Assembly: GCF_019599405.1 (NCBI RefSeq)
Contig: NZ_RKLQ01000002.1
Coordinates: forward strand, 558,001 to 622,000
Length of the DNA stretch: 64,000 bases
Source: Haloarcula salinisoli
GTDB taxonomy: Archaea > Halobacteriota > Halobacteria > Halobacteriales > Haloarculaceae
Direction of reading: 5' to 3'
Numbering within the stretch: the stretch's first letter is position 1; every line of letters starts with the position of its first letter. Made by a program: the position numbers and the translations under genes. Of the stretch, positions 9,440-17,663 are shown one piece after another. The notes beneath the pieces are model-generated. The model was not told the origin of the DNA. It did no database searches and saw only the letters and a list, made by a program, of their open reading frames with translations.

Positions 9440-10512
9440 TATGAGGTCACCTCAGTCGTTATCGTGTCGAGAATCCCGCTCGCAATCTCATCGATGGGCA
9501 ACACGGTGTCCACGCAGCCGGTCTCGACTGCTCGCTTGGGCATCCCGTACACGGCGGACGTGGCTTCGTCCTGTGCGATGGTGCGTGCGCCCGCGTCTTT
9601 CATCCGCACGATGCCGTCGGCCCCGTCGCCGCCCATCCCGGTGAGGATGACGCCGACGAGGGGGTCGTCGACGACGTCTGCGGCCGTCCGCATCGTCACG
9701 TCGACGGCTGGCCGGACGCTGTTTTCCGGCGGGTCCCCGGTCAGTTTCACCCGGAGCCGGCCGTTCCGGTAGTTCTTCACCTCCATGTGGCGGTCACCGG
9801 CGGCGACGAGTGCCTCGCCGCCGCCGAGTCGCGCGCCGTCGGCCGCCTCCCGTACGTCGTAGTCGCTCTTGTTGTCGATGCGCTCGGAGAACCGGCCGGT
9901 GAAGCCCTCCGGCATGTGCTGGACGATGAGGACCCGGAAATCCGCCTCCCGGGGCAGCTCCGCCATCACCTGTTCGACCATCTTCGGGCCGCCGGTCGAG
10001 GAGCCGATGACGAGCGTCGGGTCGCCGACGTACGACCGGCCCTGGGTCCCGGCCTCGCTCTCCTCCCCGCCCACCCTGGACGGCGACGAGCGTGTCCCCC
10101 GCTTGCCGACGTCGACCTGTGCGACGGAGGTGACGATCTCGACGAGCTGGTCTTTCAGCCGCGACATCTCCATGGACACCTCGCCGCCCGGTTTCCGGAA
10201 GAAGTCGACCGCCCCCTTGTCCAGCGCCTCGAAGGTCACGTCCGCGTTCTCGTCCGTGTGCGCGGACAGCATGAGCACGGGGGTGGGCCGTTCGGCCATT
10301 ATCATCTCGGTGGCCTCGATACCGTTCATCTCCGGCATCTCGACGTCCATCGTCACGACGTCGGGCTCGTGTGTGAGGACGGCCTCGACGGCCTCCCGGC
10401 CGTTCTTGGCCTCCGTGGCGACCTCGATACCCCCCTCTTCGAGGATATCCGAGATGACACTCCGCATGAAATGAGAGTCGTCGGCCACCACTGCACGCGT
10501 CCCACCAGGCAT
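9439..10512 (-). CDS. cheB: CheB, receiver-controlled protein-glutamate methylesterase
   Basis: 357 aa. The N-terminal receiver (about 1-120) has VVADDS and the phospho-Asp in VVTMDVEMPEMNG. The C-terminal esterase domain shows the catalytic Ser in GSSTGGP, His in QHMPEGFTGRFSERI, and Asp in GMGGDGADGI. It removes methyl groups from transducers and may also deamidate them. ATG 10512 (MPGGTRAVVADDS) is chosen because the upstream extension has no receiver-like sequence. It heads the minus-strand cheB-cheA-cheR run and is divergent from cheW across a 170-nt promoter region with AT-rich boxes at about 10592-10601 and 10640-10648. Confidence 0.96.
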   Translation of the reverse strand: MPGGTRAVVADDSHFMRSVISDILEEGGIEVATEAKNGREAVEAVLTHEPDVVTMDVEMPEMNGIEATEMIMAERPTPVLMLSAHTDENADVTFEALDKGAVDFFRKPGGEVSMEMSRLKDQLVEIVTSVAQVDVGKRGTRSSPSRVGGEESEAGTQGRSYVGDPTLVIGSSTGGPKMVEQVMAELPREADFRVLIVQHMPEGFTGRFSERIDNKSDYDVREAADGARLGGGEALVAAGDRHMEVKNYRNGRLRVKLTGDPPENSVRPAVDVTMRTAADVVDDPLVGVILTGMGGDGADGIVRMKDAGARTIAQDEATSAVYGMPKRAVETGCVDTVLPIDEIASGILDTITTEVTS

Positions 10513-10682
10513 CGTCAGCTCGGTCCCTGTGGGCTGTGTCTCGTGGGCGGGCGGAACATCTGCATAGCTACGCGGAACTCCCAACTGGCCCAAAATAAAG
10601 ACTCCGCCCACGTAATCAAAGTTGATAGTCCAGCACACAGCCTTTTATAGACCTACCGATGACGTTGAGATATCCGGCAGCC

Positions 10683-11117
10683 ATGTCAGCCCAGTCAACT
10701 ACAACCGGTCAGGTGCTCGAATTCAAGCTCGGCGAGGAGACGTACTGTGTCAGTATCGGCTACGTTACCGAGATTGTCGACGTGGGAGAGCTGACACAGG
10801 TCCCCAACGCCCCGGCCCACGTCGAGGGCGTGATGGACCTGCGCGGACGGACGACGTCCATCGTGGACCCCAAGACCGTCTTCGGCATTCGCGACGACAG
10901 CGACGGCCAGCGGATAATCGTCTTCGACCCGGACATCGTCCAGGACCAGGGTGCGGCTGGCTGGCTCGTCGACGAAGTGTATCAGGTCGTCCAGGTGACG
11001 CCCGACCAGATAGACCAGTCACCGGCCAACGACTCCGGTTCGATTCGCGGCGTCGTCAAGCGCGACGACGAGTTCGTCATCTGGGTCGACCCGGCGATGG
11101 TCCATAGCGCCCAGTGA
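10683..11117 (+). CDS. cheW: CheW, coupling protein
   Basis: 144 aa, one CheW domain. It shows VLEFKLGEETYCVSIGYVTEIV, VPNAPAHVEGVMDLRGRTTSIVD (the conserved NLRG-type turn) and the terminal VVKRDDEFVIWVD. It bridges transducers and CheA at the membrane. Start ATG 10683 gives the usual CheW length; the in-frame ATG eight codons earlier adds an unconserved tail. A TATA-like cttttatag lies about 38 nt upstream, shared with the divergent cheB promoter region. Confidence 0.95.
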   Translation: MSAQSTTTGQVLEFKLGEETYCVSIGYVTEIVDVGELTQVPNAPAHVEGVMDLRGRTTSIVDPKTVFGIRDDSDGQRIIVFDPDIVQDQGAAGWLVDEVYQVVQVTPDQIDQSPANDSGSIRGVVKRDDEFVIWVDPAMVHSAQ

Positions 11118-11190
11118 CGTCCCGAGCGTGTCGGGCAACAAGAGTTTTTAACAACAGCGTACGACCAACAGGTACCCAACTACAATCAGT

Positions 11191-11916
11191 ATGATACAGC
11201 TAACGAAAACCGGCATCGACGGTCTCGACGATATCCTCAACGGCGGCATTGTGAAAGACTCCACGACGCTGATAAGCGGAAATCCCGGCGCCGGGAAGTC
11301 GATACTCTGTCTCCAGTACATCTACAACGGCGTGGAGATGTTCGACGAGAAAGGCATCTACCTCTCCTTCGAGGAAAACGCGAAAGATCTCCGGGAAGCC
11401 GCCGAGTCTATCGGCTTCGACAAGTGGCCAGAATACGTCGAAAACGGCGATATCAAGGTGTACGACAAGCAGGTTCTGCTCCGTGAGAACGATTTCTCTT
11501 CCTCGCTCGAAATCCTGCTCGAGGACCTCGAAGACGACGACTACGACCGGCTCGTACTGGACTCGCTGGCGATGTTCCAGCTCTTCTTCGAGAACGAGAA
11601 GGAGAAACGCACCTACCTGCTGAAACTCACCGACATCCTCCGGGCGAACGGGCTGACGACCCTGATGACCAACGAGCAGGGTGCCGTCTTCCCCGATACC
11701 GAGATCGGGCTGGAGAACTATCTCACCGACGGGAACATCTATCTCATCCAGACCCCGACCGACTCCGGCGTCAGCCGGTACGTCTGGGTCGCAAAGATGC
11801 GCAAGCAGAACATCGAGACCGACATCTATCCGATGGAGATCGACTGGGGCGGCATCAAAGTCCACCAGAACGCCAGCGCGTTCTCGATGATGAGCGAAGA
11901 GGAATCCCCGATCTAA
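11191..11916 (+). CDS. single-domain KaiC/RAD55-like RecA-superfamily ATPase
   Basis: 241 aa. KaiC-type N-terminus (TGIDGLDDILNGGI), Walker A GNPGAGKS at about 30-37, and Walker B hydrophobics then Asp (DRLVLDSLAMF). It ends in an arch of beta strands and an acidic tail. It resembles ArlH and other GvpD/KaiC-like haloarchaeal ATPases but is a separate gene from arlH at 20119. Its position just after cheW, inside the taxis/archaellum block, suggests a signalling or regulatory ATPase. Partners and function are unknown. Confidence 0.8.
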   Translation: MIQLTKTGIDGLDDILNGGIVKDSTTLISGNPGAGKSILCLQYIYNGVEMFDEKGIYLSFEENAKDLREAAESIGFDKWPEYVENGDIKVYDKQVLLRENDFSSSLEILLEDLEDDDYDRLVLDSLAMFQLFFENEKEKRTYLLKLTDILRANGLTTLMTNEQGAVFPDTEIGLENYLTDGNIYLIQTPTDSGVSRYVWVAKMRKQNIETDIYPMEIDWGGIKVHQNASAFSMMSEEESPI

Positions 11917-12058
11917 CGCGTTATTACGACGTGAAATAGCACTCTAGTGCGTTCCCTCGGTTGAACTAAGCGTCTGGGGAGAAATTCTTTCACCGGCCGA
12001 ATCGGCCAGTATCATTGCCGATAGCTTTATTAAAGTCTGAATTTATGTTTTGATAACG

Positions 12059-12394
12059 ATGGCATCGCCGGAGCTTCTCCAGACGCTGGGAAACAAATAC
12101 AGCGCCGAGATACTCGAGGCGACTGACGAACCCATCTCGGCACAGGACCTGAGTGACGAACTCGAGATCCCCATCGCGACGTGCTATCGACGAATCGACG
12201 AACTGACCGAACACGACCTGCTCGAACTCCACGACAATATCCTCTCCGACGACCGCCGCCGCATCAAAGTCTACCGACGCAACGTCGACGAAGTGCGGGT
12301 CGATTTCGATGACGGCCTGACGATCAACGTCGAGGAACGCTCCGAAGTCACGAACAAACTCGACGAGGCCTGGCGGACGCTTTCGGATAGATAG
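12059..12394 (+). CDS. ArsR-like winged-helix transcriptional regulator
   Basis: 111 aa. The helix-turn-helix is clear: LLQTLGNKYSAEILEATDEPISAQDLSDELEIPIATCYRRIDELTEHDLL. A beta wing (RRRIKVYRRNVDEVRVDF) and a C-terminal helix follow. I chose ATG 12059 (MASPELL); an in-frame ATG three codons earlier exists. AT-rich boxes 15-30 nt upstream (gctttatta, aatttatg) suggest a leaderless or short-leader transcript. It is followed after about 100 nt by a small three-helix membrane protein, a common haloarchaeal HTH/DUF7521 pairing. Confidence 0.8.
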   Translation: MASPELLQTLGNKYSAEILEATDEPISAQDLSDELEIPIATCYRRIDELTEHDLLELHDNILSDDRRRIKVYRRNVDEVRVDFDDGLTINVEERSEVTNKLDEAWRTLSDR

Positions 12395-12497
12395 CGTCGG
12401 CTGCGACCGATTATCAGTCACTGATGCCCGATTATCAGCAGGGATATTCGCGAGCGTGGATTTAATACAGGTGTTCGCTTACCAGCGACTAGGGCCG

Positions 12498-12773
12498 ATG
12501 ATAGAACTTATCTACGCCATCTCGACGCTCGTGTTCGTCGTCGCCGGACTCACCATGGTCGGGATGGCGATGCGGGCGTACGTCCAGACGTCACGGCAGG
12601 CGATGCTCTACCTGTCGATCGGGTTCTCGCTTGCTGTTGCGGGCGCCGCTGCGACGATGATCAGCGCGTTCATCAACGATTTCGACGGGGCCCGGTCGCT
12701 CCTGCTGGTCAACAGCGGTCTGACGACGTTTGGCTTCCTGTTCGTGATGTACAGCCTCGTGACCTACGAGTGA
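12498..12773 (+). CDS. small membrane protein, DUF7521-like
   Basis: 91 aa with three predicted transmembrane helices (about 3-23, 33-54, 62-86) and short polar loops. Start ATG 12498 (MIELIYAISTL) is preferred to an upstream GTG. Small three-helix proteins like this regularly accompany an HTH gene in haloarchaea. Whether it senses a membrane signal for the preceding regulator is inference. Confidence 0.7.
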   Translation: MIELIYAISTLVFVVAGLTMVGMAMRAYVQTSRQAMLYLSIGFSLAVAGAAATMISAFINDFDGARSLLLVNSGLTTFGFLFVMYSLVTYE

Positions 12774-13005
12774 ATAATCGCCGCGGACCTGGCTACAGGG
12801 TCCGACCTCTTCGCAGCTGTCTTCTTGGATACTCTCTCGGTATGACGTTCCGAACTCACCGTGGTTGACTGACGCTGTCAGTGCAGCGTCACCGGCTTCT
12901 CGCCCGAGCGTGAACCGGTCGGGATAGTCCACGATTCTGTGGCGTCCATTTCCGTAAAGAAGGCTTAGAGGGCCTCAAGCAGTTGTTATCAGTACCGATA
13001 TTCTA

Positions 13006-13030
13006 GGGAGAGGTATTATTACCGGTGAAA
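13006..13030 (+). promoter_or_regulatory. conserved archaellin promoter box, copy 1
   Basis: GGGAGAGGTATTATTACCGG followed by TGAAA, 38-62 nt before the first archaellin ATG. Nearly the same sequence recurs at 13852-13876 before the second archaellin, and the similarity continues on both sides (gttatcag...gatatt upstream, tagattcg downstream). The GTATTATTA core is a plausible TATA box with preceding purine-rich BRE. Confidence 0.7.
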
Positions 13031-13067
13031 AATAGATTCGGATAGGGTCAACAGACCTGGAATATCC

Positions 13068-13667
13068 ATGCTCGAAACATTCAAAAACGACGACGACCGC
13101 GGGCAAGTCGGTATCGGCACGCTCATCGTGTTCATCGCGATGGTGCTGGTGGCGGCTATCGCCGCAGGCGTCCTGATCAACACGGCCGGATTCCTGCAGA
13201 GCGGTGCCGAGGAAACCGGACAGCAGAGTAGCGACCAAGTGACCAACCGACTGCAGGAAGTGAGTTCGGTGGGTGCGGTCACCGACGGCAACATCAGTTC
13301 GGTCAACATCACGGTGAAGAAAGCCCCCGGGGCGAACAACATCGACCTGAGCACGACGACGCTCCAGTTCGTTCACTCCAGTGGCTCGACTGATATGACG
13401 TATGAAACGAGTACGTCGGCCACGAACTTCACTGTCTCTGCGATTCAGGACGAGGGCGGCGAGTCCATCGTGGACGGCTCACCGGTCCTGAACGACCCAG
13501 CTGACCGGGCTCGGATCACGCTCAACACCACCGCAATCATCGGAAGCGGCGGCCTGGGCGAGGGTGACACGGCGACGATTCAGCTCAACACCCAGTCCGG
13601 CGGGACCACCGAAATCCGCCTCGTCGTCCCGGAGACGCTCTCCGGTGCCGACGCGGTCACTCTCTAA
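13068..13667 (+). CDS. arlB1: archaellin 1 (archaellum filament subunit)
   Basis: 199 aa preprotein. The class III signal ([12 protein letters not shown]) is cut before [20 protein letters not shown], the hydrophobic helix that forms the filament core after processing by the prepilin-like peptidase PibD/ArlK. The outer domain has several N-glycosylation sequons (NIS, NIT, NFT, NTT), as expected for AglB-modified haloarchaeal archaellins. The first 110 codons are almost identical in DNA to archaellin 2 at 13916; divergence is concentrated around codons 108-130. Expressed from its own promoter box. The gene symbol follows arl nomenclature; which orthologue it is cannot be decided here. Confidence 0.93.
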   Translation: MLETFKNDDDRGQVGIGTLIVFIAMVLVAAIAAGVLINTAGFLQSGAEETGQQSSDQVTNRLQEVSSVGAVTDGNISSVNITVKKAPGANNIDLSTTTLQFVHSSGSTDMTYETSTSATNFTVSAIQDEGGESIVDGSPVLNDPADRARITLNTTAIIGSGGLGEGDTATIQLNTQSGGTTEIRLVVPETLSGADAVTL

Positions 13668-13851
13668 ACCTGCGCGCGTTCCTTTTTCGGCTGCTCGATT
13701 CCGACTAGCCACGGAACCGTCCCGAAAGACCGATCGACTGGTCTCGAACTCGTCCGTGCTGGGTATCACTTGCGATAGCTCCTGACTCAGCTTGGCGAGA
13801 TAAATCGGCTGTAGAGGGGCTCAGGAGGCTGTTATCAGCAAAGATATTTTG

Positions 13852-13876
13852 GGGAGAGGTATTATTACTGATGAAA
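13852..13876 (+). promoter_or_regulatory. conserved archaellin promoter box, copy 2
   Basis: GGGAGAGGTATTATTACTGA then TGAAA, 40-64 nt before the second archaellin ATG and matching the box at 13006-13030. The duplication thus included the promoter. Confidence 0.7.
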
Positions 13877-13915
13877 GGTAGATTCGTGGTAGGGTCAGAC
13901 AGACCTGAACTACCA

Positions 13916-14527
13916 ATGTTCGACAAATTACACAACGACGACGACCGCGGGCAGGTCGGTATCGGCACGCTCATCGTGTTCATCGCGATGGTGCTGGTGG
14001 CGGCAATCGCTGCGGGCGTCCTCATCAACACGGCCGGATTCCTGCAGAGCGGTGCCGAGGAAACCGGACAGCAGAGTAGCGACCAGGTGACCAACCGACT
14101 GCAGGAAGTGAGTTCCGTCGGGATCGTCACTAACGGCAACATCAGTTCGGTCAACATCACCGTCAAGAAGGCCCCTGGTGCGAACAACATCGACCTGAGC
14201 ACGACGACGCTCCAGTTCGTTCACTCCAGTGGCTCGACCGATATGACGTATGTAGAGAACGCATCGAACATCGATGCGAGCACCGAGTTCAGCGTCGAAC
14301 CGATCCAAGACGAGGGTGGTGAGTCGATAACTGTCGACTCGCCAGTCCTGAACGACCCGGCCGACCGAGCCCGGATTGTGCTGAACACCACCCAGATCGT
14401 CGGAAATGGTGGCCTGAGCGAAGGTGACACGGCAACCATCCAGCTCAACACCCAGTCCGGCGGGACCACCGAAATCCGTCTCGTCGTGCCGGAGACGCTG
14501 TCTGGCGCCTCTGCGGTCACTCTCTAA
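13916..14527 (+). CDS. arlB2: archaellin 2 (archaellum filament subunit)
   Basis: 203 aa. Start ATG 13916 ([12 protein letters not shown]) matches archaellin 1; an upstream in-frame ATG lies inside the promoter box and is rejected. Same class III signal and core helix. The central segment differs from archaellin 1 ([20 protein letters not shown] against [16 protein letters not shown]), then the proteins converge again to the end. The sequence after the stop (gcctgcgcg..ttcc) is also shared with copy 1, so the repeat unit is about 850 bp. Filament composition could be switched or repaired by recombination between the copies. Confidence 0.93.
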   Translation: MFDKLHNDDDRGQVGIGTLIVFIAMVLVAAIAAGVLINTAGFLQSGAEETGQQSSDQVTNRLQEVSSVGIVTNGNISSVNITVKKAPGANNIDLSTTTLQFVHSSGSTDMTYVENASNIDASTEFSVEPIQDEGGESITVDSPVLNDPADRARIVLNTTQIVGNGGLSEGDTATIQLNTQSGGTTEIRLVVPETLSGASAVTL

Positions 14528-14603
14528 GCCTGCGCGATTTCCGTTTTCGTTTTCGACCTCGACCAGCGACGGAATTATACCGCTTCCTCACACACTGTAG
14601 TAC

Positions 14604-15173
14604 ATGAGCCGGGGGCCCGACGAACCGAATCCGGAAGACGGCAAGATTCTCTCCCCCGAAGAGCTCGAGCTTGGCGACGACGAACACGTCACACAGATCG
14701 ACGAGGGTCGATACGTGGTCTCGCCGGACGTGCGTGACAACGACGACAGCTACGGCGGCCAGCCGTCGATGCCGGAGCCAGACCCCGAGCCCGCGTCGGA
14801 ACAGGCGCCTGAGACGCCCGAGTTCACCGATGGCAACGTCCACGAGTGGCTCGCCGAACAGATGGCCGACTCCAACGCCCGCTATGGCTTCGACGTGACC
14901 GCGAAGTTCGACGGCGAAGTCGACCAGCAGCGGCTCACCTCCAACGACATCGTCACGGTCTTCGAGACGCTCATGCTCTGGTATGGCCGCCAGATGGACG
15001 GCTCGACCGACGTCCAGGACGTCCTCGGCATCCTGCTCTCGGAGTCGAACGTCCCGGTGAAGTATCCGCCCGGAAGTATCAAGACGCTGGCCCGCTCGGC
15101 CGGTCTCAGTCCCGACGACTCCATCGCGGACCTCATCGAGGCCATCGAAGAGCGCGACGGCGCGAAGCTGTAG
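14604..15173 (+). CDS. conserved acidic protein of haloarchaeal archaellum/che clusters (DUF7500-like)
   Basis: 189 aa, very acidic. The N-terminal third is disordered (PNPEDGKILSPEELELGDDEHV, then PEPDPEPASEQAPETPEF). The C-terminal two thirds are helical (VHEWLAEQMADSNARYGFDVTAKF ... IADLIEAIEERDGAKL). No enzyme motif is seen. It sits between archaellin 2 and cheY, which suggests a taxis role. The DUF name is from memory and tentative. Confidence 0.75.
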   Translation: MSRGPDEPNPEDGKILSPEELELGDDEHVTQIDEGRYVVSPDVRDNDDSYGGQPSMPEPDPEPASEQAPETPEFTDGNVHEWLAEQMADSNARYGFDVTAKFDGEVDQQRLTSNDIVTVFETLMLWYGRQMDGSTDVQDVLGILLSESNVPVKYPPGSIKTLARSAGLSPDDSIADLIEAIEERDGAKL

Positions 15174-15310
15174 CGGCGGTACGTCTTTCAGGATACCAAA
15201 CTGGCCACCTCGTGTCGACAGCTCGACCCGTTCAACTGGTCGCAGTCGGTGGTATCACACGCGATAATTTACGGGTCACATTTATCCCAGTCATTACGGT
15301 AGTAGCGGGC

Positions 15311-15670
15311 ATGCCAGACGTACTGATTGCCGACGACTCGGAGTTCATGCGGAACCTCCTGCGGGAGATCCTCGAAGAGGACCACACTATCGTCGGGGAA
15401 GTCGAGAACGGCGTCGAAGCGGTCGAAGTGTACAAGGAGCAGACCCCGGACCTGGTGATGATGGACATCGTGATGCCAATCCGGGACGGTATCGAGGCGA
15501 CAAGCGAAATCAAGTCCTCGAACCCGAACGCCAACGTCATCATGTGTACCAGCGTCGGCCAGGAGGAGAAGATGAAAGAGGCGGTCAAAGCCGGTGCCGA
15601 CGGCTACATCACCAAACCCTTCCAGAAACCCAGCGTGATGGAGGCTATCGAGGACGTCGTCCCCTCATAG
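15311..15670 (+). CDS. cheY: CheY, chemotaxis response regulator
   Basis: 119 aa stand-alone receiver. Acidic pocket Asp8/Asp9, phospho-Asp52 (LVMMDIVMP), switch Thr80 (MCTS) and Lys102 (YITKPF) are all present. CheA phosphorylates it, and in haloarchaea it acts through CheF on the archaellum motor. ATG 15311 follows a TATA-like tttatccc region. Its stop at 15668-15670 is directly followed by the cheC ATG, so the two are coupled. Confidence 0.96.
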   Translation: MPDVLIADDSEFMRNLLREILEEDHTIVGEVENGVEAVEVYKEQTPDLVMMDIVMPIRDGIEATSEIKSSNPNANVIMCTSVGQEEKMKEAVKAGADGYITKPFQKPSVMEAIEDVVPS

Positions 15671-16888
15671 ATGAACGTCGATATCCAGTCGCTCGGCACG
15701 TTCAACCAGCTCGCCCACGAAGGGGCCAAGCAGGCCACCCAGTCGCTGGCCCAGATGACCGGCATCGACGCCGCCGTCGACGTGACGAAGATCACGTTGC
15801 TGGACCGCGCCGACATCGGCGAGGACCTCGCGGGGCGGGACTTCGTCGGCGTGCAGTTCGAGTACGAGGGCGTACTGGAGGGCGACACGGTGCTGGTCTT
15901 CGACGCGGAGTCGGCCGACACCATCGCCGATTCGATGATGCCCGGCGCCAGCGACGACCCCGGGATGGCCCAGAGCGCCGTCAAGGAGATCGGCAACATC
16001 ATGATGAGCGGCTTCATCGACGGCTGGGCCGACTACCTCGACTCGACCATCGACCACTCGCCGCCCGAATACATCGCGAAGTCGGGAGCGGCAGTGCTTC
16101 CGGAGGCCCCCGAGACCGGGGACCACCGGCAGGTGTTCGTCTTCAAGTCCGAAATCGAGTGGGTCGGTGAGTCGGTGAACTTCTACATCTACATGCTCCC
16201 CGAGTACGAACCGCTCGCCGAGGCGATGGTCGAGAGCGTCGACACGGAGGGCGATGCCATCCCCATCGACAAGCTCCAGACGTTCAACGAGATGACGACG
16301 AAGGGGACCCAGCAGGCCGCCGACAACGTCGAGATGATGACGGGGATTCCGACCGACGCCGAGGTGACCCAGATAAGCTTCGCGCCCATCGAGGACGTCC
16401 CGAAACAGATAGGGACCGACACCTACGTCGGCACGGTCGTCGAGTTCACCGGCGTCCCCAGTGGCTACCTCATGGTGCTGTTCGACGAGGTCTCGGCGGT
16501 CAACGTCGCGGAGGCGATGATGCCCGTCGAGATGGACGGCGACGAACTCACCGACCAGCACGAGGCGGCCATCGAGGAGCTGGGCAACATCATGACGAGC
16601 GGCTTCGTCGACGGCTGGGCGAACGTCCTCCAGACGTCGGTCGACCACACGCCGCCGAAACTCGTCCACGACATGGGGCGGGCCATCGTCGACCCGCTGG
16701 CGGCACAGGTCGGTCAGCACCAGGAGCACGCCTTTATTATCGACTCGAAGATGCGGACCGACGATATCGAGTTCAGCGCGGAGATACACGCGCTCCCGAA
16801 CGAACAGGAACTTCGGGCGGCCCTCGACGACCTGGACGTCGACCGAGCCGACGAGACCGAGGCCGACGTCGAACAGATATTCGAATAA
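15671..16888 (+). CDS. cheC: CheC, two-domain CheY-phosphate phosphatase family protein
   Basis: 405 aa, about twice the usual CheC length because the domain is duplicated (about 1-195 and 200-395). Each half begins similarly (LGTFNQLAHEGAKQATQSL and LQTFNEMTTKGTQQAADNV). Each also keeps the phosphatase pattern S/D-x3-E-x2-N-x22-P (SAVKEIGN...P and EAAIEELGN...P; the first position is less canonical in the second half). It is expected to dephosphorylate CheY-P and interact with CheD. It abuts cheY and shares one base with cheD (TAATG). Confidence 0.93.
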   Translation: MNVDIQSLGTFNQLAHEGAKQATQSLAQMTGIDAAVDVTKITLLDRADIGEDLAGRDFVGVQFEYEGVLEGDTVLVFDAESADTIADSMMPGASDDPGMAQSAVKEIGNIMMSGFIDGWADYLDSTIDHSPPEYIAKSGAAVLPEAPETGDHRQVFVFKSEIEWVGESVNFYIYMLPEYEPLAEAMVESVDTEGDAIPIDKLQTFNEMTTKGTQQAADNVEMMTGIPTDAEVTQISFAPIEDVPKQIGTDTYVGTVVEFTGVPSGYLMVLFDEVSAVNVAEAMMPVEMDGDELTDQHEAAIEELGNIMTSGFVDGWANVLQTSVDHTPPKLVHDMGRAIVDPLAAQVGQHQEHAFIIDSKMRTDDIEFSAEIHALPNEQELRAALDDLDVDRADETEADVEQIFE

Positions 16889-17409
16889 TGAAAGTCTACG
16901 ACGGCAGCCAGACGGAGTCGGGGCAGGAGACCAAGCCCGAGCGACTGAAGGTCGGCATCGCGGAGTACGAGGTAACGACCGACTCGGCGGTGTTGACGAC
17001 CAGCGGCCTGGGCTCCTGTATCGGTATCGCGCTGTACGACGAGCCGACGGGCGCTGCCGGACTGGTCCACATCATGCTGCCCACTGCCGAGGACGTAGAG
17101 GGGGGCAACCGGGCGAAGTTCGCCGACACCGGCGTCACCGAGCTGGTCGAGGCGCTGGAGGCCGTCGGCGCCTCGGCGTCGACCATGCAGGCCAAGATAG
17201 CCGGCGGCAGCGATATGCTCGACTTCTCGGAGAACGGCTCCTCGATCGGCTCGCGCAACCTCGACCAGGTGCGAGAGACCCTTTCGGAGTTTGACATCCC
17301 CATCGCCGGCGAGGACGTCGGCGGGGACCACGGCCGGTCGCTCAGGCTGGAAGCCGACTCCGGTGACCTCGTGGTCAAGAGCGCGAACACCGAGTCGGTC
17401 GTTCTCTGA
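16888..17409 (+). CDS. cheD: CheD, chemoreceptor glutamine deamidase
   Basis: 173 aa. The CheD catalytic triad region is visible: Thr and Cys in TTSGLGSCIGIALYD and His in LVHIMLP. Further marks are the conserved KIAGGSDML and IAGEDVGGDHGRSL. It deamidates transducer Gln to Glu and is modulated by CheC. An N-terminal extension of about 22 residues (MKVYDGSQTESGQETKPERL) precedes the domain; a downstream start is possible, but the one-base overlap with cheC supports ATG 16888. Confidence 0.94.
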   Translation: MKVYDGSQTESGQETKPERLKVGIAEYEVTTDSAVLTTSGLGSCIGIALYDEPTGAAGLVHIMLPTAEDVEGGNRAKFADTGVTELVEALEAVGASASTMQAKIAGGSDMLDFSENGSSIGSRNLDQVRETLSEFDIPIAGEDVGGDHGRSLRLEADSGDLVVKSANTESVVL

Positions 17410-17663
17410 TTTCCGCTTCTGAAAATAGAGGCCCACCGCCGACGCCCGTGTCGCGTCAGACGGATGGCAGTCGTCTGTCTGCTGCACGCGCAACTCTCAG
17501 ACGCTCTATCGCCACATCTCCAGTTGAAACGGTGGCCGATATCCGGGAACCACCGAAGTTAGACTTGATTTAACAACCCGAAACGTTTAAACAACCGCTT
17601 TGTTATCAACCATGATAAGCTAGACGGAATATTCAAGGGTATCTGCAGGAATCATTGTAGACG
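17410..17663 (+). other. intergenic region with probable arl operon promoter
   Basis: The last 100 nt are AT-rich relative to the surroundings (gatttaacaacccgaaacgtttaaacaaccg, 17568-17600). They plausibly hold BRE/TATA for the arlCE-F-G-H-I-J unit. The stretch ggatggcagtcgtctgtctgc near 17462 contains a short inverted repeat (cagacggatggcagtcgtctg). No gene seen. Confidence 0.4.

Noticed and set aside
12456-12497. GTG start 14 codons upstream for the three-helix membrane protein
   Set aside because: ATG 12498 places the first helix at the N-terminus as in similar proteins; the extension is not conserved-looking.
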